From positions 1 to 16,142 of the forward strand of contig CAMCZJ010000048.1 of assembly GCA_945886995.1 (NCBI GenBank): 16,142 nt of DNA, in the 5' to 3' direction. The translations under genes were made by a program, and so were the position numbers. The notes beneath the pieces were generated by a model, which saw only the letters and a program-made list of their open reading frames with translations, did no database searches and was not told where the DNA came from. Positions 1-6,168 of the stretch are shown piece after piece. Source of the stretch: Asaia bogorensis (GTDB taxonomy: Bacteria > Pseudomonadota > Alphaproteobacteria > Acetobacterales > Acetobacteraceae). The stretch's first letter is position 1; the number at the start of each line of letters is the position of its first letter.

Positions 1-1140
1 AGCTTTGGGCCTATTGACCTGTTCTTCTGCGGCGTGGTCGGGCTTGCGGTGACCGGGCTGATTGTCTGGATCACGGAATACTATACCGGCACGGGCTACC
101 GCCCTGTGCAAGCCATTGCGGAAAGCTCCGTGACTGGCCACGGCACCAACGTGATCCGCGGGCTTGCGGTTTCGATGGAAAGCACGGCGGTGCCGGCGCT
201 GATCATCATCGCGGGCGTGCTGATCACTTATGGCTTCGCCGGGCTTTACGGCATTGCCATTGCGGTCACGACCATGCTGGCCTTGGCCGGGTTTGTGGTG
301 GCCTTGGACGCTTTCGGTCCGGTGACGGATAACGCGGGTGGCATTGCCGAGATGGCTGGCCTGCCCAAGGAAATCCGCCAGACCACCGATGCGCTGGATG
401 CCGTTGGCAATACGACCAAGGCGGTCACCAAAGGCTACGCCATTGGTTCAGCCGGTCTTGGCGCGCTGGTGCTGTTTGCCGCTTACACGCAGGATCTGAA
501 TTACTTCGTGCAGAATGCGGCGCAGTACCCGTATTTCCAGGGTGTTGGTACGCTGACCTTCTCTCTCTCCAGCCCATATGTTGTGGTTGGCCTGCTGTTC
601 GGCGGTTTGCTGCCTTATCTGTTTGGCGGCATGGCGATGACAGCGGTGGGCCGCGCGGCGATGAGCGTGGTGGAAGAAGTGCGGCGCCAGTTCAAGGAAA
701 AGCCGGGCATCATGCAGGGCACCGAAAAGCCGGATTACGGCCGCGCGGTGGATATGCTGACCAAGTCGGCGATCAAGGAAATGATCATCCCTTCGATGCT
801 GCCCGTCCTGTCCCCGCTGGTGGTATATTTCGGCATCAGCGCCATTGCCGGCAAGGCCGCTGGCTTTGAAGCGCTGGGCGCGATGCTGCTGGGTGTGATC
901 GTAACCGGCTTCTTCGTTGCGGTTTCCATGACCACCGGTGGTGGCGCCTGGGATAATGCGAAGAAGTACATTGAAGATGGTCATCATGGCGGCAAGGGCT
1001 CTGAGGCCCATAAGGCGGCCGTGACCGGCGATACTGTTGGCGACCCGTACAAGGATACGGCGGGCCCGGCGGTGAACCCGATGATCAAGATCACCAATAT
1101 CGTGGCGCTGCTGCTGCTGGCGATGCTGGCGCATAGCTGA
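1..1140 (+). CDS. hppA: Membrane-bound proton-translocating pyrophosphatase, C-terminal part (5' end outside window)
   Basis: The reading frame is open from base 1 and stops at TGA 1138-1140, giving 379 residues of a family usually near 670-700, so the N-terminal half is cut off by the window edge. The enzyme couples hydrolysis of cytoplasmic pyrophosphate to H+ export across the inner membrane. Visible family motifs are the acidic DNAGGIAEM, then GNTTKAVTKGYAIGSA, and near the C-terminus GGAWDNAKKYIE followed by a GDTVGDPYKDTAGP loop and a last hydrophobic helix. Several hydrophobic segments alternate with these charged loops. In this family the Lys in GNTTKA (in place of Ala) is the known determinant of K+ independence, so a K+-independent H+ pump is inferred. 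The GTG at 34 is internal and not the start. The gene converges on argG and ends at a strong hairpin terminator. Confidence 0.97.
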   Translation, partial: SFGPIDLFFCGVVGLAVTGLIVWITEYYTGTGYRPVQAIAESSVTGHGTNVIRGLAVSMESTAVPALIIIAGVLITYGFAGLYGIAIAVTTMLALAGFVVALDAFGPVTDNAGGIAEMAGLPKEIRQTTDALDAVGNTTKAVTKGYAIGSAGLGALVLFAAYTQDLNYFVQNAAQYPYFQGVGTLTFSLSSPYVVVGLLFGGLLPYLFGGMAMTAVGRAAMSVVEEVRRQFKEKPGIMQGTEKPDYGRAVDMLTKSAIKEMIIPSMLPVLSPLVVYFGISAIAGKAAGFEALGAMLLGVIVTGFFVAVSMTTGGGAWDNAKKYIEDGHHGGKGSEAHKAAVTGDTVGDPYKDTAGPAVNPMIKITNIVALLLLAMLAHS

Positions 1141-1143
1141 GCT

Positions 1144-1206
1144 TATTTGGGCGGCGCTGCCGCCCAAATAGAAAGCCCAGGAGGTTCTGCCTCCTGGGCT
1201 TTTTTT
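1144..1206. terminator. Double-hairpin transcription terminator between convergent hppA and argG
   Basis: Two perfect stems lie just after the hppA stop. The first pairs 1144-1154 with 1160-1170 (11 bp). The second pairs 1172-1184 with 1190-1202 (13 bp, 5-base loop) and runs straight into a T tract at 1200-1206, the classic intrinsic terminator for the plus strand. Read on the minus strand the same stems can form, but the T tract after them is short, so argG termination here is likely but less certain. Confidence 0.93.
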
Positions 1207-1234
1207 GTGCAGGTCAGCTTCGCTTGGAAAGGCT

Positions 1235-2470
1235 TTACAACTGCCCGCCCTTGCGCCCCGCCATGGCACCAAGACGCAAGCGCAGCGCATTCAATTTGAT
1301 GAAGCCCTGCGCATCAAACTGATCATAGGCGCCCTGGTCATCTTCAAACGTCACATGCTTCATGGAATAAAGGCTATTGGGTGATTGCCGCCCGGTGACG
1401 ATTGTATTGCCCTTATAGAGCTTGAGCCGCACGGTGCCTGAGACGCTGTGCTGGCTTTCATCAATCAGCGCTTGCAGCATGCGCCGTTCGGGCGCGAACC
1501 AGAAGCCGTTATAGATGATTTCAGCATAGCGCGGCATCAGGCTATCTTTCAGATGCGCCGCTTCACGGTCCAGCGTGATGCTTTCCATGGCGCGATGCGC
1601 CACATAAAGAATGGTGCCGCCCGGTGTTTCATAGCAGCCGCGGGATTTCATGCCGACAAAGCGGTTTTCCACCAGATCCAACCGGCCAATGCCGTTTTCC
1701 TTGCCAAGCGCATTCAAGCGCGTGAGCAAGGTGGCAGGCGACAGACGTTCACCATTAATGCCAACCGCATCGCCTCGTTCGAATTCAATGGTGATCTCGG
1801 TCACGTGGTCGGGCGCATCCATCGGGCTGATGGTGCGCTGCCAGACCATTTCATCCGGCGCATCCCAGGGTTCTTCCAGGATTTTGCCTTCGCTGCTGCT
1901 GTGCAGCAGATTGGCATCCACGCTGAAGGGCGCTTCGCCGCGCTTATCCTTCGCAATCGGGATCTGGTGTTCTTCGGCGAATTGAATAAGCCGCGTCCGG
2001 CTGGTGAGGTCCCATTCACGCCAGGGGGCAATCACCTTCACATCCGGCTTCAGCGCGTAATAGCTGAGTTCAAACCGCACCTGGTCATTGCCCTTGCCAG
2101 TCGCGCCATGCGCCACCGCATCGGCGCCCATGGCTTCGGCGATTTCAATCTGGCGCTTGGCGATCAGCGGGCGCGCGATGGAGGTACCCAGCAGATACAT
2201 CCCCTCATACAGCGCATTGGCGCGGAACATGGGGAAGACGAAATCGCGGATGAATTCTTCCCTGAGATCATCCATGAAAATGTTTTCCGGCTTGATGCCC
2301 AGCAGCAGCGCCTTGTCGCGCGCCGGGCCCAATTCCTCACCCTGGCCGAGATCGGCGGTGAAGGTGATGACTTCGCATTTATAGGTGGTTTGCAGCCATT
2401 TTAGGATGACGCTGGTATCAAGCCCACCGGAATAGGCGAGGACAACCTTCTTCACATCTTTGACGCGCAT
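1235..2470 (-). CDS. argG: Argininosuccinate synthase
   Basis: Condenses citrulline and aspartate with ATP to argininosuccinate, the penultimate step of arginine synthesis, in the cytoplasm. The 411-residue product matches the usual 400-410. The N-type pyrophosphatase loop AYSGGLDTS is at residues 12-20 and the family signature HGATGKGNDQVRFE at 121-134. The start is the ATG at 2470-2468, because the protein then opens with MRVKDVKKVVLAYSGG as the family does and a good ribosome site (AAGGGAAAG) lies just upstream. The frame stays open a further 230 codons upstream, but that stretch has no family similarity, runs through the divergent promoter region and is antisense to the secreted hydrolase gene. 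It is monocistronic in this window. No ARG-box operator could be recognised. Confidence 0.98.
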   Translation of the reverse strand: MRVKDVKKVVLAYSGGLDTSVILKWLQTTYKCEVITFTADLGQGEELGPARDKALLLGIKPENIFMDDLREEFIRDFVFPMFRANALYEGMYLLGTSIARPLIAKRQIEIAEAMGADAVAHGATGKGNDQVRFELSYYALKPDVKVIAPWREWDLTSRTRLIQFAEEHQIPIAKDKRGEAPFSVDANLLHSSSEGKILEEPWDAPDEMVWQRTISPMDAPDHVTEITIEFERGDAVGINGERLSPATLLTRLNALGKENGIGRLDLVENRFVGMKSRGCYETPGGTILYVAHRAMESITLDREAAHLKDSLMPRYAEIIYNGFWFAPERRMLQALIDESQHSVSGTVRLKLYKGNTIVTGRQSPNSLYSMKHVTFEDDQGAYDQFDAQGFIKLNALRLRLGAMAGRKGGQL

Positions 2471-2498
2471 GATCTTTCCCTTGGGAAGTGCAAGATAA

Positions 2499-2565
2499 GG
2501 GGGGCGGTATGCCCCCCGCCCGCAGCCAGGGCAAGCGGGGCTTGCCCGGGCGGTTGGGCTGCGGG
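2499..2565. repeat. Stacked inverted repeats in the argG / hydrolase divergent intergenic region
   Basis: Within the 124-base gap between divergent genes there are three nested or adjacent stems. 2499-2505 pairs with 2511-2517 (7 bp, loop GGTAT). 2519-2527 pairs with 2557-2565 (9 bp) and encloses 2529-2536 paired with 2540-2547 (8 bp, 3-base loop). All are perfect and GC-rich. No T tract follows, so these are not simple terminators. They could be a REP-like element or structured leader RNA; the promoters of both genes must lie in or around them. I could not pick out convincing -35/-10 boxes. Confidence 0.6.
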
Positions 2566-2594
2566 ACAACGGGCGCAGTAAGCAAGGAACAGCC

Positions 2595-3653
2595 ATGCGG
2601 CGCTTTGGAGGCTTTGTTGGTGTGGCAGCGGTGCTGATTGGGCTTGGCGTGGCCCCGGTCAGCCATGCCCAAGCGCCGATCATGCCCATTCTGGAAGCGC
2701 CGGCCATTCTGGACCTGCCGGAAACCAGCCATGCGAGTGTTCGGCGCTTCCTCAATCTGAACACGCCGCGCGCACTCGCCTTCGGCCCGAATGGCGTTTT
2801 CAACTGGCAGGCAGGCGGTGGTGATGCGGCCTTTGTCGAACAGACCGCGCTGACCAATTGCGAAAGGCGTGCCGGGCCAGGTGCCTGCACCATCGCGCTT
2901 AGGGACCTGACGATTGTAAAGCCCGGGCGGGAATGGGCGCCAATCCCCCCGCCTGAGGGCATGGCCATCAAATCCCCCCACCACGCAACATTGCCGGATG
3001 AACGCTTCATCTGGTGGGGGCCAGCAGAAGCGCGCGGCGTGCTGGTCTTTGCCCATGGCAAGGAAGCGCTCACCGATATGCGTGGCCGCCAGCCGCATAG
3101 CTGGACCCGGCATTTCAACAATGCGGGCTTTGACATTTGGCGTTTTGACCGGGAACCCAATGCCGATAGCGCGCGTCGCGCCGCGACTTGGCTGCGCGAT
3201 GATCTGATGGCCTTGCGCCAGCGTGGCTATCGGCAGGTGATTGTGGCGGGGCAATCACGCGGCGCCTGGAACGCGCTGATGGTGCTGAACCGCCCTGGAC
3301 TTGCCGATGTGGCTATCGCGATTGCCGCTGCCGCCCATGGCAGGCCGAGTGAGGAAAATAACCGCCTGCATGCCCAGATCGCCGAATTGGATGCGCTTTT
3401 CGCCGAAGCCGTTGAGGCGCGCCGGATACGCCTGGCCATGGCGGATTTTCGGGATGATCCTTTCATGGCGGAACCCGAAAGGCGCGCCGCGGCAATGCAG
3501 CGCCAGCGGGAACGCTTCGCCGCGTTTCTGTTGATTGATCGGCCAAACTCTGTCACCGGCCATGGCGCGGGCGGCACTACGGCCTTCAACGACCGCTATG
3601 GTGCCTGTTTGCTGCGCTTCGCGACCGCGCCCAATCCACCCGCCGCGTGTTGA
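2595..3653 (+). CDS. Predicted secreted alpha/beta-hydrolase-like protein of unknown substrate
   Basis: A 352-residue protein with a clear Sec signal peptide: Arg-Arg at 2-3, a hydrophobic core, and probable cleavage after SHA at residue 25. The C-terminal half resembles an alpha/beta hydrolase: a strand ARGVLVFAHG near 146-155 and the nucleophile-elbow pattern GQSRG with Ser221 followed by a small-residue helix. Asp316 and His323 (in TGHGAGG) are candidate triad members. The N-terminal part (about 45-130) carries NCERRAGPGAC, a pair of cysteines (89, 98) that could form a disulfide in the periplasm; two more cysteines are at 338 and the C-terminal 352. The start ATG has AAGGA 6 bases upstream. 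It is divergent from argG and convergent with ada (32-base gap, no clear terminator). I do not recognise a specific family; esterase/lipase-like activity is inference only. Confidence 0.8.
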   Translation: MRRFGGFVGVAAVLIGLGVAPVSHAQAPIMPILEAPAILDLPETSHASVRRFLNLNTPRALAFGPNGVFNWQAGGGDAAFVEQTALTNCERRAGPGACTIALRDLTIVKPGREWAPIPPPEGMAIKSPHHATLPDERFIWWGPAEARGVLVFAHGKEALTDMRGRQPHSWTRHFNNAGFDIWRFDREPNADSARRAATWLRDDLMALRQRGYRQVIVAGQSRGAWNALMVLNRPGLADVAIAIAAAAHGRPSEENNRLHAQIAELDALFAEAVEARRIRLAMADFRDDPFMAEPERRAAAMQRQRERFAAFLLIDRPNSVTGHGAGGTTAFNDRYGACLLRFATAPNPPAAC

Positions 3654-3685
3654 AGGATGCGGCAAAAAGGCGCGACAGAAAAACC

Positions 3686-4741
3686 TCAACGGCTCTCCCG
3701 CAGCAGTAAATCCCGCTTCCGCGTCACGCCCCAGCGATATCCGGTGATATCCCCATCCTTGCCGACAACGCGATGGCACGGCACGGCAAGGGATACGGGG
3801 TTTTGCGCGCAAGCCCGGGCCACGGCGCGGGTTGCGCGCGGCGCACCCATTTCGGCGGCAAGCGCGCTGTAGCTGCGCGTTTCACCCGGCGGAATATGGC
3901 GAAGCGCCGCCCACACCCGGCGCTGGAAGATGGTGCCGCGCAAATCCAAAGGCAGGTCAAGCGCGGCGCGCGGTTCCTCGATAAAGGCGATCACCCGGCG
4001 CAGTGTCTCAGACAAGGCCTCAGGCGCGGCCATCAGGCGCGCGGCGGGAAAACGCGCCGCAAGGTCACCACGCAGCGCTTCCGCCGGCTCACCAAAGCCA
4101 AGAAAGCAAATGCCCTCAGAAGTGGCGCCAATAAGCAAGGGGCCGAAGGGGCTTTCGGCTTCGGTGATCCTGATCTCCTCACCCGCGCCGCCGCGCCGGG
4201 CGGCGCCGGGGGTCATGCCAAGATGCTTGGTGCTGTTTTCATAAACCCGGCTTTCGCTGCCAAAGCCTGCCCCCGCCACGGCTTCGGCCACGCGCGCCCC
4301 CTCGGCTAAAGCCGCGGCCAAGCGCCGCCCGCGTACGCCCTCAGCATAGGAACGCGGCGTGACGCCGGTGATGTCGCGAAACATCCGCTGGAAGTGATGC
4401 GGCGCATAGCCCGCGCGCGCGGCCAGCTTCGCGAGTGATGGTATCCCCTCCGAAGCCTCAATCATGGCGCAGGCAGCACGCACGGCTTCCGCTTGCAGCC
4501 GGGCGCGATCACCGCGCGGGTCGCAGCGCTTGCAGGGGCGAAAGCCCGCCGCCTCAGCCGGGCCCCAATCGGCGAAGAACCGCACATGGCGCCGCAGCGG
4601 CGGCGGAGAAGGGCAGCCAGGGCGGCAATAAACCCCTTGGCTGGTCACGGCGTAGAGGAAGGCGCCGCAATCCGGCGCGGCATCGCGCGCCAGCACGGCG
4701 GCGAAGCGGTCATCATCAAGCTTCTCGGGGCTTTGGTTCAT
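3686..4741 (-). CDS. ada: Bifunctional Ada: methylphosphotriester/O6-methylguanine-DNA repair protein and transcriptional regulator
   Basis: A three-part alkylation-response protein. The N-terminal zinc domain has GVYCRPGC and RPCKRC (Cys39, 43, 70, 73), where the first Cys accepts methyl from DNA phosphotriesters. An AraC-type helix-turn-helix follows (about 80-180, including LAARAGYAPHHFQRMF and GFGSESRVYENS). The C-terminal O6-alkylguanine methyltransferase has the PCHRVV active site with Cys322. I chose the ATG at 4741 (351 aa) because it puts these cysteines within one residue of E. coli Ada (Cys38/42/69/72/321; 354 aa). A GTG at 4798 would add 19 residues without family counterpart and has an AAGAAG upstream, so it remains possible. 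It is the last gene of the minus-strand run. By analogy it may activate its own promoter when methylated, but no Ada box was identified with confidence. Confidence 0.95.
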   Translation of the reverse strand: MNQSPEKLDDDRFAAVLARDAAPDCGAFLYAVTSQGVYCRPGCPSPPPLRRHVRFFADWGPAEAAGFRPCKRCDPRGDRARLQAEAVRAACAMIEASEGIPSLAKLAARAGYAPHHFQRMFRDITGVTPRSYAEGVRGRRLAAALAEGARVAEAVAGAGFGSESRVYENSTKHLGMTPGAARRGGAGEEIRITEAESPFGPLLIGATSEGICFLGFGEPAEALRGDLAARFPAARLMAAPEALSETLRRVIAFIEEPRAALDLPLDLRGTIFQRRVWAALRHIPPGETRSYSALAAEMGAPRATRAVARACAQNPVSLAVPCHRVVGKDGDITGYRWGVTRKRDLLLRESR

Positions 4742-4770
4742 GGCGCTATTTCCGGCCAAACCGGCGCCAA

Positions 4771-4793
4771 GCGCCATCCGCTTCTTGCTTTCA
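4771..4793 (-). repeat. 23-base direct repeat, copy 1 (upstream of ada)
   Basis: The minus-strand sequence beginning TGAAAGCAAGAAGCGGATGG is identical over 23 bases to plus-strand 13849-13871. Here it lies 29 bases upstream of the chosen ada ATG, in the same orientation as the gene. It falls inside the extended frame if the alternative GTG start at 4798 is used. No third copy was seen in the window. Confidence 0.85.
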
Positions 4794-4808
4794 GTCACTT
4801 CTTGGGCC

Positions 4809-4828
4809 GCGGATCGTGACCGATCCGC
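4809..4828. other. Perfect 8-bp palindrome between rlmH and ada
   Basis: GCGGATCG at 4809-4816 is complementary to CGATCCGC at 4821-4828 with a TGAC loop. It sits in the 108-base gap between rlmH and the chosen ada start. There is no T tract after it on the minus strand, so it is not a standard terminator. It could be a regulator site or a transcript hairpin. Confidence 0.4.
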
Positions 4829-4849
4829 CCTCAGGCGCCGGCGCGAGCA

Positions 4850-5299
4850 TCAGGGCCGCCAAGTGCGATGATAGGGATGCCCCGTGCGGATCGCCTGCAC
4901 GCGGTAAAGCTGTTCCGCCAGCATCCCGCGCACCAGAAAATGCGGCCAGGTGAGTGGGCCGAGCGAGAGCCGATATTCGGCCCGCGCCTGCACAGCGGGA
5001 TCAAGCCCTTCCGCCCCCCCAATCATGAAGCAGGCAGCGCGCCCGGCTTCATCCCAGCGGGTCAGCAGCGCGGCCAAGCTTTCCGTATCGGGCATCGCGC
5101 CCCCGAGATCGAGCGCGATGGGCGCAGCGCCAGCAGGGATGGCGGCCAGGATGGCGGCACCTTCCCGGCGGCGAATTTCAGCCGCGCTGCCGCGCGCTTC
5201 GGGGATTTCCACCAATTCCGGCGCAGGGCGCAGCCGCGCCGCGTAATGGGCGTAAAGCGCGGCTTCCGGCCCAGGCTTGATGCGCCCGATGGCGATAAT
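4850..5299 (-). CDS. rlmH: 23S rRNA (pseudouridine1915-N3)-methyltransferase, with no conventional start codon
   Basis: SPOUT-family enzyme that methylates pseudouridine 1915 in helix 69 of 23S rRNA in assembled 70S ribosomes. The product is about 149 residues (family about 155). The SAM-binding knot is visible as FMIGGAEGL (about 91), PHFLVRGMLAEQLYR (about 119-133) and the conserved C-terminal GHPYHR (140-145). The conserved N-terminal strand IIAIGRIKPGPEAALYAHYAARLRP is encoded in this same frame but has no ATG, GTG or TTG before it: the in-frame upstream stop TGA overlaps the end of rsfS and only ATT (5299-5297) or ATC (5296-5294) can begin it. GGGAG at 5308-5304 is 4 or 7 bases away. The first conventional start, TTG at 5215, would delete the first strand of the knot. 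The start lies one base past the rsfS stop, so the two are probably co-translated. A small deletion or sequence error at the junction is the alternative. Confidence 0.85.
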   Translation of the reverse strand: MIAIGRIKPGPEAALYAHYAARLRPAPELVEIPEARGSAAEIRRREGAAILAAIPAGAAPIALDLGGAMPDTESLAALLTRWDEAGRAACFMIGGAEGLDPAVQARAEYRLSLGPLTWPHFLVRGMLAEQLYRVQAIRTGHPYHRTWRP

Positions 5300-5308
5300 C
5301 TTACTCCC
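5294..5308 (-). promoter_or_regulatory. Ribosome binding site and non-AUG initiation region of rlmH
   Basis: On the minus strand GGGAG (5308-5304) overlaps the end of rsfS (GAG TAA) and is followed by TAAG-ATT-ATC. It could serve ATT with 4-base spacing or ATC with 7-base spacing. This is the site that decides the start of rlmH; no standard start codon lies between the in-frame TGA and the conserved coding sequence. Confidence 0.5.
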
Positions 5309-6146
5309 GCGCGGCGTCTGAATTCTCCGTCATGCTTGGGCTTTCCGGGCCCCACATGCGTTCCAGCCGATAAAGCTCTCGCGCATCGGGGCGGAACAGA
5401 TGGATCACCAGATCGCCCGCATCAATCAGCACCCAATCAGGTGAGGCCTGGATGGCATCGCGCCTTAGGTGCAGGCCAGCCTTGCCAAGGGCTTCGTCCA
5501 AATGGGACGCCATGGCTTGCAATTGGCGTTCAACCTGGCCGGTCGCGATGATCAGCCGGTCCGTGTAATCGGCGCGGCCCGTGACATCCAAAACCAGAAT
5601 GTTTTCGGCCTTGTCATCTTCCAGGCTTTTGCGCGCGGCTTCCACAAGTATTTCCAACCGGTCCGGTGGAAGTTTTTCGCGGCGCTTACTGCGCGTGCGG
5701 CTGATGCGCGGGGTCGCGGGCTTGGCTTCGCTATTGGCCTTGGATGGCGCCTTTGCTTTCGGCGCAGCTTTGGCAGCTTTGGCCGCCTTCGTCGTAGGCT
5801 TGGGCGCGGCGGTCTTGCTGGTGGCGCGCTTGGGCGCGGGCTTGGCTTCGGGCGCTTTGGCGGCGGCACGCTTTGCAGCAGGCTTCGCGGTACCGGTCTT
5901 CGCGGAGGCCTTGGGGGGGGCTTCGGCCTTGGGCTTCGCGGTCACCTTGGCCTTGACGGCGGCGGCCTTTGGGGCGGCTTCGACCTTGGGCTTGGTGGCT
6001 GCCTTCGCCTTAACGGTGGCGGCCTTGGAGGCGGCTTCGGCCTTGGGCTTAGCTGCCGCCTTGGTTTTGGCAGCGGCGGCGGGCTTTGGCTGCGCGGCGG
6101 CGCGACGTTTCGGGCTTTCTTCAGCCGGGGTGGGTTTGCGGGCTAT
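5301..6146 (-). CDS. rsfS: Ribosomal silencing factor RsfS with long Lys/Ala/Pro-rich N-terminal extension
   Basis: RsfS binds ribosomal protein uL14 on the large subunit and blocks subunit joining during starvation. The core domain occupies about residues 161-267 of 281 and shows the family's DYTDRLIIATGQVERQLQAMA and GDLVIHLFRPDARELYRLERMW. E. coli RsfS is about 105 residues, so over half of this protein is an extra basic, low-complexity N-terminus made of K, A, P and E. The first conventional start, GTG at 5945, falls at the first codon of a repeat unit, and the frame upstream continues the same K/A/P pattern for 67 codons without ATG, GTG, TTG or CTG. It reaches ATA at 6146-6144, exactly 5 bases after AGGAGG (6157-6152), so I place the start there. 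Starting at 5945 would give 214 aa. It follows nadD by 22 bases and precedes rlmH. The extension probably binds RNA or other nucleic acid, by analogy with H1-like tails. Confidence 0.88.
   Translation of the reverse strand: MARKPTPAEESPKRRAAAQPKPAAAAKTKAAAKPKAEAASKAATVKAKAATKPKVEAAPKAAAVKAKVTAKPKAEAPPKASAKTGTAKPAAKRAAAKAPEAKPAPKRATSKTAAPKPTTKAAKAAKAAPKAKAPSKANSEAKPATPRISRTRSKRREKLPPDRLEILVEAARKSLEDDKAENILVLDVTGRADYTDRLIIATGQVERQLQAMASHLDEALGKAGLHLRRDAIQASPDWVLIDAGDLVIHLFRPDARELYRLERMWGPESPSMTENSDAARE
5889..6059 (-). repeat. In-frame 57-base tandem repeats in rsfS
   Basis: Two full 57-base units (6059-6003 and 6002-5946) and a third, one codon shorter (5945 to about 5892), encode copies of the pattern AAxKPKxEAAxKAAxVKAK. 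Unit 1 reads AAAKPKAEAASKAATVKAK, unit 2 AATKPKVEAAPKAAAVKAK and unit 3 VTAKPKAEAPPKASAKTG. The codons differ at silent positions, so the units are not fresh duplicates. The GTG at 5945 is the first codon of unit 3. Confidence 0.75.
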
Positions 6147-6157
6147 GGCCGCCTCCT
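6144..6157 (-). promoter_or_regulatory. Consensus Shine-Dalgarno placed before an ATA codon (rsfS start)
   Basis: AGGAGG at 6157-6152 on the minus strand, a full match to the 16S rRNA tail, is followed by CGGCC and then ATA GCC CGC AAA. The 5-base spacing is ideal and no ATG, GTG or TTG occurs nearby in this frame. The site follows the nadD stop (TGA at 6171-6169). Confidence 0.65.
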
Positions 6158-6168
6158 CTCTCGATAGG

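Noticed and set aside
448..1290. 280-codon minus-strand frame
   Set aside because: Shadow of hppA; it also reads through the terminator hairpins and the end of argG.
1448..2404. 318-codon plus-strand frame
   Set aside because: Antisense shadow of argG with no recognisable domain.
2471..3160. Upstream extension of the argG frame to 641 residues
   Set aside because: The added 230 residues have no family similarity, run through the intergenic repeats and are antisense to the hydrolase gene; the MRVKDVKK start with its ribosome site fits the family.
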